This document shows, piece after piece, positions 23,835 to 34,085 of a DNA stretch of 64,000 nt. This stretch comes from Apophysomyces variabilis (lineage: Eukaryota; Mucoromycota; Mucoromycetes; Mucorales; Mucoraceae): NCBI GenBank assembly GCA_002749535.1, contig MZZL01000407.1, positions 265,018-329,017 of the forward strand, in the 5' to 3' direction. The number at the start of each line of letters is the position of its first letter. Positions within the stretch are counted from its first letter, which is position 1. The translations under genes and the position numbers were made by a program. A model generated the notes under the pieces. The model ran no database searches and had not been told where the DNA came from. It worked only from the letters and a program-made list of their open reading frames with translations.

Positions 23835-25298
23835 ATGGGCAAATCCTCCAAAGATAAGCGCGACGTGGCATGTATTGGTCAATGACCTTAGCCTTCTTGT
23901 ATAACTTATCAGTATTTCATGTTTTAACCTGAATAATAAACGCCATTAGTATTACCGTTTGGCCAAAGAAGAAGGTTGGCGTGCACGAAGTGCTTTCAAA
24001 TTATTGCAATTGGACGAAGAGTTCAATTTGTTGGAAGGTAAAATGCGGGAATCTCTCGATATTTTTTTAGAGATTACCTTTTCTAATGTTAATGTTGGTT
24101 CATTAAACAAGGTGTTCACCGTGCCGTGGATCTATGTGCTGCACCCGGAAGTTGGTCCCAAGTTCTGACAAAGAAGCTTCAGTGAGTTCGCCAGACATAG
24201 AAAAAAAGGCTCCGAAAAGAGTGAACACTAAGGATCAAATGAAAACAAAAAGGGAAAACCATACTAAGCATCCACAAGAAGAAGAGCCAAAGATTGTTGC
24301 TGTCGATCTGCAAGCTATGGTATAGCGAAAAGCGAAAGAAAAAAAGATATATGCAAGATAGAAGAAGCACAGTAAAACACTAATGACAAACGTTTTCTCA
24401 TATTGCAAAATAATAGGCACCACTAGAAGGTGTGATCCAGTTGCAGGGAGACATTACAAAGAAATCCACGGCAGAACAAATCATTTCCTATTTTGAAGGA
24501 GAGCTGGCAGATATTGTTGTGTGTGATGGCGCTCCAGATGGTAAGTGATAGAATGAAAAGGAAACAGAGCGAAGAAGATATTAAATCCTACATGTTAGTG
24601 ACCGGTCTCCACGACATGGATGAGTATATTCAAGCTCAATTGCTACTTGCTGCAAGTATTTTTCTTCTTTGTGTCACGGATCAATGGCAGGGAAGACTGA
24701 CTTTATGGATGCTGGATTACGTATAGGCCTTGAATATTACCACGCACGTTTTGCGACCAGGAGGAACGTTTGTAGCAAAGATTTTCCGAGGAAAGGATAT
24801 CACACTGCTCTACACACAATTAAAGATCTTTTTCCCGGTGGTGACATGCAGCAAACCCAGAAGCTCTCGTAATTCGAGTATTGAAGCGTTTATTGTCTGC
24901 CAGGGCTATCAACCCCCGGAAGGATACACGCCGACCATGGTCAATCCTCTTTTAGATATGCATTATGGTAAGTGCTGCACGAACGAGAGGAAAGAATACT
25001 GGCTAAACGATCGCCTCAAAGATGGAATGAACGAATTCGTTGGCCCAAATCGAACCATCGTTCCATTTATTGCATGCGGTGACTTGAAGTAAGTACAACG
25101 TGGAAGATATTTGAAACTTGTGAGCGTACATATGTTCTGACGATATCTTTGTCTAGTGGATACGATGCTGATCGTACGTACCCATTAAAGACCTCCTACA
25201 CCTCGTTAGATCCGTTACAGCCGCCTATTACCGCACCATACAAAACGGCCATCGAAATGAAACGCAACAATTTCTATAACAAATTGACAAAATCTTAA
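23835..25298 (+). CDS. TRM7: tRNA 2'-O-methyltransferase (Trm7/FTSJ1)
   Basis: RrmJ/FtsJ-family enzyme that methylates the ribose at positions 32 and 34 of tRNA anticodon loops. Nine exons are read: 23835-23867, 23950-24037, 24112-24181, 24253-24319, 24417-24540, 24599-24651, 24727-24967, 25022-25088 and 25157-25298 (294 aa). Conserved blocks are [85 protein letters not shown] and [13 protein letters not shown]. The catalytic K-D-K-E residues all lie in these blocks. Introns 1 (23868-23949) and 6 (24652-24726) appear to be GC-AG, since only those junctions keep the conserved reading. The fourth exon boundary is uncertain: a 38-nt intron to 24219 would give 305 aa. Confidence 0.9.
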
Positions 25299-25335
25299 GC
25301 ACTGCATAAAGGGCACTGCCAAGCAAGTCTACGGT

Positions 25336-25341
25336 TTTATT
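25336..25341 (-). terminator. SWI3 polyadenylation hexamer
   Basis: AATAAA on the minus strand, 52 nt after the SWI3 stop. It lies on the TRM7 side of TRM7's own signal, so the two transcripts should overlap. Confidence 0.5.
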
Positions 25342-25364
25342 TTGATTTCAAAAAAATGTACAGG

Positions 25365-25370
25365 AATAAA
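25365..25370 (+). terminator. TRM7 polyadenylation hexamer
   Basis: AATAAA 67 nt after the TRM7 stop, only 23 nt before the last codon of the opposing SWI3 gene. Confidence 0.5.
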
Positions 25371-25392
25371 ACGAAAAATAGATAATTCATCA

Positions 25393-27978
25393 TTACGAAG
25401 GTGGAGTAGCGGTGACAGTTTGATTAGTGCTTGAAGGACCTGGTTGTGATTGCATTTGTGCTGATGGTGCATTGTTCGGATGCTGCGGTGATGGATCACT
25501 GGACACAGGCACAGGTTGCTGCTGCTGCTGCTGTGGTTGTGGTTGTGGTTGTGGTTGTGGTTGTGGTTGTGATTGCTGTTGTACTTGAGCTTGGGCCGGA
25601 GCCACGTTATTGCTCAGCATACCCCTTTTCGCCATTTCTTGATAGATCAAGCCAACCTTCTTCTTTATCATTAAGCGGTCCAACGTCAACTGATGTCGTT
25701 GTTTCTCTAATTGTCGTCGTTCTTCTTCTACGATCTTTTCAACTCTCCTGTATTGCTCGGCCTTGGCTTCAAATTCAGAAAGCCTTGCTCTCAACAGTTT
25801 GGATTCAAGTTTGTATGCTTCTTGATTGTCGTCTGTGGCCTCTTCGTCTTCCTCCGCTGTCACAGACGCCAATACCTGACGTGGTGATTGCTGTCCCGCA
25901 GCTGCAGCCACTTCGGGTCTCACCTCGGAGGCTAGGTAGGCGACGACAGACATAATGGAGTTTTCGGATGGTTTTGACGCTTTAAACTGCAACAGTCCTA
26001 TTTTGGAAACCTCTCCATCAATCTCAGGGTCCTCAAAAGGAAGTCGTAGATAATGCAAAATGCATTCATCTCGTTTCCGCGTTCCAACATGTTCCGCAAC
26101 GGCATCCCAGTCCTCTGCAAACATTTCTAACCCTTCAAGCAGCAACATCGTCTCTTGCTCTGTCCATGCCTTTCGTTCCGTATCCCTTGTAACATCATCC
26201 TTGCTATGTTGGTCTGGCAATTTGTCGTTATCGTAGCAGTCTTGACATACAAACGTATCTCCCATTTTGATGCTTCGGTATCGTTCCTCTAAACATTCTT
26301 TCCCGCATGTGGTACATTTAATTGCTGGTTTTACATCCGCTGATAAACTATCATTACAGGTGGTATCATAAATATCTTGCCGAAGTCGTAAGTTTCGGTT
26401 TAATTTTCGCTTTGGCTTGGAAGGCACTTGCTCTTCGTGATTCTTTGTCGCGTTTTGTGTGGGGATTTCCTTCGTTGTAGAGGAAACACTAGTGACAGGA
26501 GTGACAGACGATCTATCAATCACTTGGAGTCCCCGTGGCATATCTGCAATAATCTTGACTTCACCATCAAAGGGGGGCCCTACATTAGATATCTTCATGG
26601 CTGGATCAACCTGATGACTGTGATTTTAGAACAAAAGAAATGGACAATAACCAAGTTTTTCCTCGTTACCTGATAGTTAATCAGACCCCACTGTTCTAAG
26701 AACGCATGCACCCTTATAATCGTGCAAACATCACCAGTCATGTTTCGTCGACAGGCCGTTACTGTTAAGTACTCCAAAGGATTTAATCGGTAAGTGTTAA
26801 CCATGAAATCACGATACTCTTTGTATATGCTCGGTGTTTTTGATGGATTACGGTTATTGAAAAATTCGGGTAGTGAACGTTTCTCAATTTGATGGATCCT
26901 GGTCACATCAAACCAGGCAGCGTACGAGGGAATAATAACCTCATGCATCTGCACAGAAAGATACTTGCGCGCTTCTTCCTGTCGCTTATTATGCAGTTCG
27001 ATTAATGGCTCAGTAGAAGGTATTTTTGTCCTCTTGGCTGGGTTGGACTCGTCATACTGAGAGGTATCACCTGAACGTTTCAGATTGATCTTCCCAGCGG
27101 CGTCTCCTTTGCATAGGTAATCGGCCACTGTCATCCATTCATTGTACTTGTAGCTGTCTGTTACCCAGTCTGCTTTTACATGTGACGGAATAAGCTCGGT
27201 GTCATTAACCACGGTATCGAGACTTTCGTCATTATCGATCCACGAATTATACGAATCCGGGAGTCCAATCCAATGAACAAGCATCTTCGTCCCTTCGCGT
27301 TCCAAAACATTGAATGACTTCCGTCCATGCTCCGCTTTATCATTATGTATAATATGGGTTGCTTCTGAAAAGTCGTCGACAATGTCACCTAAGCAATAAA
27401 AGAATTTAGTTGGTTATCGGTTCTTCTTTTCCTTGTTCGATCGGAAATTTACCACCCATGGACATGATCATCGGTGTATATTCCTCTTTTCTATGTTCTG
27501 CTGCTGTATCGAAAGCAATACGTGGCGTCCGGTCCAGACCAGCATTTGCCAGTTGCTCTTTAATATATTTAACTAGTTCTATATGCATATCCCTTTCTTC
27601 TGGCACGTCAAACTTCCAATCGAAGACGCCACGATCTAATTTGAATCTGTATGCTGTTCTGAGAATGACGTACAGCGATGAGGTTGCTTTTAAATCTTCA
27701 ACACGGAAGTGCGCGGCTGGTATACGAGATGGAATGGGAAGACCTTCTTTCCGTGCTTTTTTTGCTGCATCACTTCCCAGCAGATTTTCTTGTAATTGTT
27801 GAAATCGAGCAGTAAAGTTGGCTAGATCCGATGCTTTAATTGTTGTGTCGCCTCTCTTCAGATTTAGATCATGTCGTAGACTCTGCAAGATGCCATCAAA
27901 ATAAGCGATCGTGGTTGGTTGCTCGTAAAATACGTAATCCACAGTCGGTTGGCGAGGCGCTGTCATGGCGTGTTTCAT
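25393..27978 (-). CDS. SWI3: SWI/SNF or RSC complex subunit with SWIRM and SANT (Swi3/Rsc8/SMARCC)
   Basis: Core scaffold of a chromatin-remodelling complex in the nucleus. Exons 27978-27453, 27388-26670 and 26610-25393 give 820 aa, with introns of 64 and 59 nt. An N-terminal region typical of SMARCC proteins includes MSMGG-DIVDDFSEATHII (joined across intron 1) and LVHWIGLPDSYNSWI. The SWIRM domain runs about 325-418, from VIIPSYAAWFD to EQWGLINYQ-VDP across intron 2. A ZZ-like finger (CTTCGKEC ... FVCQDCYD) spans about 511-550 and a SANT domain (AWTEQETMLLLEGLEMF) about 562-612. A Leu-zipper-type coiled coil follows near 675-745. The tail is Gln/Pro/Ser low-complexity. Swi3 and Rsc8 cannot be told apart by eye, so the symbol is the generic family name. 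Confidence 0.92.
25514..25580 (-). repeat. In-frame glutamine/proline microsatellite in SWI3
   Basis: Tandem trinucleotide and hexanucleotide units encode poly-Gln followed by Gln-Pro dipeptides near the SWI3 C-terminus. Such tracts vary in length between strains. Confidence 0.6.
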
Positions 27979-28920
27979 TAATCGTAACAGGGACCGAAGT
28001 CGTTGGTATTATTTGCTCCCTTGTATCTCGCGTCGCGATGACTATGAAAAGTGTGTGCTGTTCAACCACCTTTTACCAAATCACGGCCAGTTTTTGGTTT
28101 GGCGCTGTGACGGCATCCCATTTTACGGTTGACGGAACTGCCCAATCAACAGTGTATATTTCAACTCAGCAGTACCGTTTTGGCTCGAAGCAACCGAAAA
28201 GCGCACCAATGTCCGGTAGAAGCAGAGTACCCGAACGCAGAGTTCCAATGGTAGGTCACGTCTTTATTGGTCCGTTTTAGTTCGAAACGTAGGAATAGAA
28301 GATAAAGTGCTAAAGAAAATATCAGATACCAAAAGGTGTCACTCGGTGCAGCCTATCTTATTGTTCGATGCTATGGTTTGTGGTTAACATGTCTTTCCTA
28401 GATATAGACGACCTTTTATAATTGATTCAACTGATGCAGTAACAAAATCTCTGAAACCATCATAGAGACATCGATATTTGGACAAAATAACGGGCATTTA
28501 ATTCTTCATGCTTTAAAATTTGAGAACACTATCCAAACTATCATCAAGGAATTCCCCTTGGTCTCCTTGCTTTTGCTGTTGGCATACTTGAAAATATACT
28601 ATGCGTCATTGATACAAAAAACTCTTAACACCACTGCCATTCTATTTTTCAAGCTACTTAGTATCATTTGGAATCATTAGAATCAGTACTGTTATCGGAT
28701 TGTTGAGCAGCAAAATCAAAAGTACCTTGTGGCCACTGTGCTTCTTGTAGTTCTAGTTTCATGGAAAGGAATTGCTATAGGCAGAGTGTCCGAAAAGAAA
28801 ATGCGGAAATGTGTTGTATGTGCTGATTTTCAGATGTAAACACATATTTATATTGATGCCTTGATGTCTGTGTACCCATTGATTGTGTAAACCGAAAGAA
28901 ACTATACTTATTACACAGAC
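27979..28920. other. SWI3 upstream region and non-coding DNA
   Basis: A CCAAT box at about 28142 lies 160 nt upstream of the SWI3 start. The rest shows no gene. Confidence 0.4.
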
Positions 28921-29499
28921 ATGAGCTTCCTGACTAATTGCGTTTTTCTTGACGAGTGTGCTTTTGACATAGATATGAAACGCTCAAGAGCTTGGTCAAA
29001 GAAAGGTACCCGTGCTATTGTTACCAGGCCTACTATGAGAGCAAACACAACGTCAACATTAAGCGCTATCTGTGCTGCAGGTCTGATTACAATAGGCGTA
29101 AAAAATCCAAGACCTGTCAAGAAGAGAAAGGCTGATGAGGGCTATATTAGCTCAGAAACTGTAACAGGTCACTACATCAGTTTCCTAAAATTGACCCTGG
29201 ATGAAATGGACAGGTATCCGCATATGAAACGTCATTATGTAGCCATGGATAATGCACCCGTTCACACGCACGAAAATAGAGATAAATTGAGTATCGAGAA
29301 TACAAATGCGTGTATCTTCCTACTTACTCTCCTGAGCTTACCCCAATAGAACAATCCTGGGCAATGGCAAAGAGCAAGTCTAAGCGCCACGGGTTTTTGT
29401 AGGAAGACACTATCAAAAAGAATTAAAGAAGCCTGCAAAAGGGTGGAAAAAGGTCACTTTGAAGGCCTCGTTTCCCCTTCTTACAATTACTGCGAATAA
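28921..29499 (+). pseudogene. Decayed Tc1/mariner-like (IS630-type) DDE transposase, catalytic half
   Basis: The catalytic domain of a cut-and-paste transposase is readable in shifting frames. The first acidic block is VFLDECAFDIDMKRSRAWS, the second HYVAMDNAPVHT at about 29235-29270, and the third YSPELTPIEQSW at about 29330-29360. The third block lies in a different frame from the first two, so there is a frameshift near 29310. A TAG at about 29400 and another frame change precede the C-terminal end (EACKRVEKGHFEGLVSPS), with the final TAA at 29497-29499. No N-terminal helix-turn-helix is readable upstream. Confidence 0.7.
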
Positions 29500-30263
29500 T
29501 ATGGAAACAAAGAGTCAGCAAAGGTTCCCATATCTTGAGCAGGTAATCGTTTTTAGTCACCCGTGAACTGAGGCTGCCATCAAGAAACACCCTTTGATAT
29601 TCGATTATCTGAAACCTTAATGCATTAAAACGGATTGCGTTTGTCAATTTTCGATTCGTATATCATCACCAACAGTCTTAAGTAATTTGCAGTACATGCA
29701 AAAATTTCTGGCACGATGACATCGAAGAGGATTTCTTGATCATTGCTAGATATTTGTGCGCATCTGAGAAGCTGTTTTCTTGGATTGCCAGCTGACATAA
29801 ATTAAAATGAGCAAAGCACCCTTAACACAATAAAATCAAACCACGGTACTATACCTTAAAAACAATCGCACAAGTTTGCTTCAGCTTCTCTGGCAAACTA
29901 TGGCGAGACACTTTGCATTTTGCAACATGGATGCTGCAACATCGTCCAACTCATTATCAGCAAACAATGATGCTTGCCCCTCGGTGGTCATATCAACCAA
30001 AATTCAGGATAGATGAGAGCACAAAACCGCTTTTTTTTTGGACAACAGAGACAAGGAAATCAATCAGCAACGATTTCAAACAGATTGACAAATTGTTCTT
30101 GCCTTATGATCTTCCTTTCGGAGACAGACAACCTCGAACCTTGTTTGAAACGTTGATGAAATTCAACAGCCCGCCTTTTGATGGCTGTGCCGACGGATAA
30201 CTGCTCCTTGCTTTCATTGACATATACTTCATCCGGCTCTCTCTGTTGGTCATCAAAAAAATG
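29500..30263 (-). pseudogene. Probable downstream part of the DUF6729/KDZ-type relic
   Basis: On the minus strand short readable segments continue from the next entry (for example EPDEVYVNESKEQLSVGTA near 30230), broken by stops. The plus-strand 95-codon frame at 29913-30200 looks like an antisense shadow of it. Confidence 0.3.
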
Positions 30264-31330
30264 GTCAATACGTAAGGTTAAAATATGATAAAAGACTCTT
30301 CGTATGTAGTGCTTGCAGCGTATGGTGAAAGCGTTCGATACCTATGCCATTCTGCACGCATGATCGCAATATGTCGTCAATGGATTTAGAAATGGCACAT
30401 CGATGTGTTAGATATGCCGGAAACAACGATGCCAGATGTCTTGGGAGCTGTTCCATTATCCGCTCATCGTGGGCATTCAATGTACTCTCATACAATTTAT
30501 TGCTGCATATATATCGCAAGGATATGATATAAAAGCACCTATACAGAAAGTCCAGTTAGCACTAAGTCAAATGTGCTCTATCTAACGTAATTTACATGTC
30601 AAGGTCAACAGCGCGTCTTGCTTAGGGATCTCTGTTGTACTCTTTGATATTAAGGAGATGCCCGCATTCTTTGCATTTTATTCTTTCTGCCACTCAATGA
30701 TGAGGAAAACAAAGAAACATTTTCGGGTTGTACATCGCAGTTGTTATCGCGCATATTGTTTCGGAGAGCAAAGAACTCTGATTTTGGCCGTATCCAAAAA
30801 GCGCCTCGTCTGTACTCGGATGGATAACCATCCCTAATCAAGCGACTTAAGACATTCGAAAAATATTGACGAGCACTCCATTTGGAGCTTATGTGTAGAT
30901 TTGGTCGTCGTCAGCAATATCCTCGGTATCAGTATCACTTTGATCGTCCACAACAGCAACAGCTTCAAAGGCATTATTGTTGTCATCAACGTCTTCATCA
31001 TTTGTATCTTCTTCAATTTCCCCCAGCAAATCATGCAAACTGCGTCTCTGTATAACATATTTAGGTCTTAGATGAACTTATATAGTAGCTGTTACCTCAG
31101 CGGATCCAACATCAACTGCAAATTTTGTAGTATCTTGGAAAGAGGTTGAAGCGTCATTTACCGTTGACTCTACTTCTACTGTATTGATTCTGCTAGATTC
31201 CGAAAATGAATCACCCTTCGAATATCCATATTTTCCTCTTGTCTCTTGCGAGTACGCCCTGCACGATAATTCGGGGTGTTTTATTTTTGCCCAGAAGTTC
31301 TTCCTCTTCCTTTCATTTCTTTATACGCAC
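30264..31330 (-). pseudogene. Decayed DUF6729-type protein linked to KDZ-like transposons
   Basis: A minus-strand coding relic. A region near 31310-31120 begins FWAKIKHPELSCRAYSQ. A good GT-AG intron follows, then RRSLHDLLGEIEED and an acidic stretch ending at a TAA near 30895. Further on come SARQYFSNVLSRLIRDGYPS and EYRRGAFWIRPKSEFFALR, a frameshift, and IKCKECGHLLNIKEYNRDP. The relic ends with HDERIMEQLPRHLASLFPAY and LTHRCAISKSIDDILRSCVQ (30519-30265). The FWIRP block and CxxC pair match what I remember of DUF6729 proteins that travel with KDZ-type transposases. Several stops and frameshifts make it a pseudogene. Confidence 0.5.
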
Positions 31331-32397
31331 AGTGAAGTTAGATAATAAGAAGAATTAAATATAAGCGATCAAGACCCTGATCCTTGGTTAAAAGTTAATT
31401 CAAATGTTCGGGTTTTATCCTAAGAGTTCTATTGGCTGCACTATACGATCTGTTTATTGGCTGAACTGATCCTAAATTACTATATGGGGTGATGAGAATT
31501 TGAGGCGTATGTTACACGACATCGTCAAACCAGTGGTAATACCCTTCAAGAACTTTAAACGTTTGATATAAATTGCCATTTATAGCAATACCCCTAAAGA
31601 AAAGTTTTGACAATTGCTGGATAGAACTACAAACATATAAGATCTTCCGCCGTGCTGTCTCTACACAATGTGACGGAGGACGTTTTTAAGGCCTATTATA
31701 GAGATGATGGCGACATCTTTGAGTTTGACAATATGCAACCAAAGCTACAGCATATCGTAAATTCTTATACGCAAAGCATGAGAAAGCTGCCTGGAAAAGT
31801 TGCAAATACCAGCTTCGTTTTGTACAAAAAGCTTCCTTCAAAGCATTACTATTAGATACAGTCTTCTTTATAACTTTTAAACTTCTTTTCATTTACTTTA
31901 AAATGTTGATCCATAAAATGACTTGGCAGAGAAAAGGATGACTTTGATAGGCCAATGTTATTAGACATTCAAATTCCGGTACAGATGCTGATAGGATGAT
32001 ATTTAAGTCCCGGTACCTTCACTGGTGGCTTTAAGTATAGCCCGCTTATGGCAGGCGTGACGCTACACCCCAAAATTCATAGGAACCACAAAACTGAGGA
32101 CGTATTTAACATCCTGCCTCTTGCAAAGCACACTTTAGTCAGACGGTAAATATGCGAAAAACTGTCCGTAATTGGTATATTATTAATGGATGATTCTTTT
32201 ACATAGCCGCTGCCACATGCATCGAGCAGAAGATTCATGCAAGCCATTGCTCTTTCCCATTAAGCAATCTACAAGAAAACGCTATTGATTGCATTCTTGA
32301 AGTAAGGATATTCTAACCCGACGCAGGAGAACCTCGAAAGGCCGCCCTAGGCAGTAATCATCCTGTTATGACATGGCAATTATAAAGGAAGGTACTT
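31331..32397. other. No gene supported
   Basis: One 67-codon plus-strand frame at 31652-31855 has protein-like composition but no promoter, domain or splice support. Confidence 0.35.
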
Positions 32398-32547
32398 CCT
32401 TGTCTCTTGGACGAGGTAGATCTGTCTCTTGGACAGCTTCCTGGTTGTCACCGCGTTAATGTACCATACAGCGTTGCTCTTGCTGCCAAGAGTTTGAAAG
32501 GGTGCCACCTTGTCTCTTGGACTAGGCGGATCTGTCTCTTGGACAGC
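32398..32547 (+). repeat. Direct 110-bp-spaced duplication with four TGTCTCTTGGAC motifs
   Basis: A block of about 40 nt at 32398-32438 recurs at 32508-32548 with only a few differences. Inside each copy the 12-mer TGTCTCTTGGAC occurs twice, 22 nt apart, so four exact copies lie at 32401, 32423, 32511 and 32533. A 72-codon frame at 32407-32625 reads through with a matching peptide duplication (SWTRRICLLDSLLG against WTR-like DEVDLSLGQLPG), but coding potential is uncertain. Confidence 0.7.
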
Positions 32548-32548
32548 C

Positions 32549-34085
32549 TTTTAGGCATCGATGGTTCTTATGCGCTGGCGATATTCGAAACACAATGCCA
32601 AATATATGTACGTTGTAAGGTATGAATGTTTTAAGAAGTTGAGATGATAAACTAAATTTTTGTGTGCTAAATGAGATTATTTTCCTTAACAAGTTCTGTG
32701 GCTGCTATTTTTATCTATTTAAAAATCTATTGACGATATGTAAAAACTACCATTGTTAGAGACACACAAAGCAGCAACATGAGCTATACGACGTTTGAGA
32801 GTGGCCTTGATGTTGGCATCATGCATCTACTTGTACTACGAATATGGGGAAGCAACGAGGACACGTATATTCCTTTGTTTCACTGTTTGCAGCCGGTTTA
32901 TCTTGCAGGACTATTTGCGAAAAATTTATTCGACGCGATGAATTCAGGTTTTCCATCTTTTACCGACGGGGCCATTTGATGGCTTGGCAACTTATTGATA
33001 GGAAAAGCTACATATGTAGTTCCCTGATATGATGTCGTTTCTTAACTTTTTCCTTACTAACAGACCACGGTAACTACGTCTACTATGCTTTAAACCTATC
33101 AGAGTAACAGAGTTTATCGGTAGGTTTATTTATGAGAGACAGCGTCAATAACACTAACTATTCGAAATGAAGGATGAAATCTAGGTATCTCTCAAGAAGA
33201 AGTTACCGCACTTTTATTCTACTTTCTTTCGACACAGAGTTTAAGCGAAGCTGTTTGATTGACATACTGAGACGCTGTAATCTGCAGGCTTGAAAATATA
33301 CACTATTCAGAGCATCATTTTCCCCATCGCCAGTTATCGTGCAATAGTGTGTAAAGCGACCATTGATATCTATCAAAAGGGATCATATGTATGTAATCGA
33401 GATACAGATGAGCAAGAAGTGGAGGAATTCTGGGAATACGAGAACAAGCTGGATGTTGGTATAGTACGCGACAGGCATAACTTGTATGCCGTATTTCCGC
33501 GATTCGCCATAGTCATCACCCGCTTTCGTTTTACCATATGTTGTCAGCTGGACTGGACGTCGACTAGAAGAAAAGTAGGAGCAACAAGACACCGGTTAAT
33601 GTGGCTTGAGTCTTAATGTTTTGATGGCGTCCTGGAGCTCATCACAGCCATCCCATGTCGGTACATTATCGAGGTGCCCTCCGTAACCAGCAACGCTAGC
33701 CGCAAATCAACGCGCATCTAGATTCATGCGGTAGATTGCGTTTCAAATTTGGGAAAAACAAACATTGTAATAGCTGCTCAAGAAATGCTGTAGCTATCAT
33801 TTTTGTAAAGAAAAAAGTGCGAATAATGCATAAGAAATACAGGCTCTGTTTGTAACCTGTGCGAAACTCAGATCAGTTAGGGCTCAGTTGAAATGGGTGG
33901 AGCCACCATATACAGTTTGTAAAATTAATACAGCAAAATAACGGAAAAAGAATATCGGGTTATCCCCAAAGTTATATTAATAAACGATTCACAGCGAGAA
34001 AGCATTGCTGCGATTACTTGGGTGCGATGAACATGATTTTAATGCATGTTTGCCATATGTGTCGTTTAAGAGACGGAGGATGCGC
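32549..34085. other. No gene supported
   Basis: Frames of 60-108 codons only, including 33290-33616 on the plus strand, without recognisable motifs. Confidence 0.35.

Noticed and set aside
25431..25955. 174-codon plus-strand open frame with poly-Val
   Set aside because: Antisense of the SWI3 Gln/Pro repeat and coiled coil. It is open only because of the repeat composition.
27840..28280. 146-codon plus-strand frame over the SWI3 start
   Set aside because: Antisense to SWI3 exon 1, no recognisable protein and no promoter.
33290..33616. 108-codon plus-strand frame
   Set aside because: No motif, promoter or splice support, and it lies in decayed DNA.
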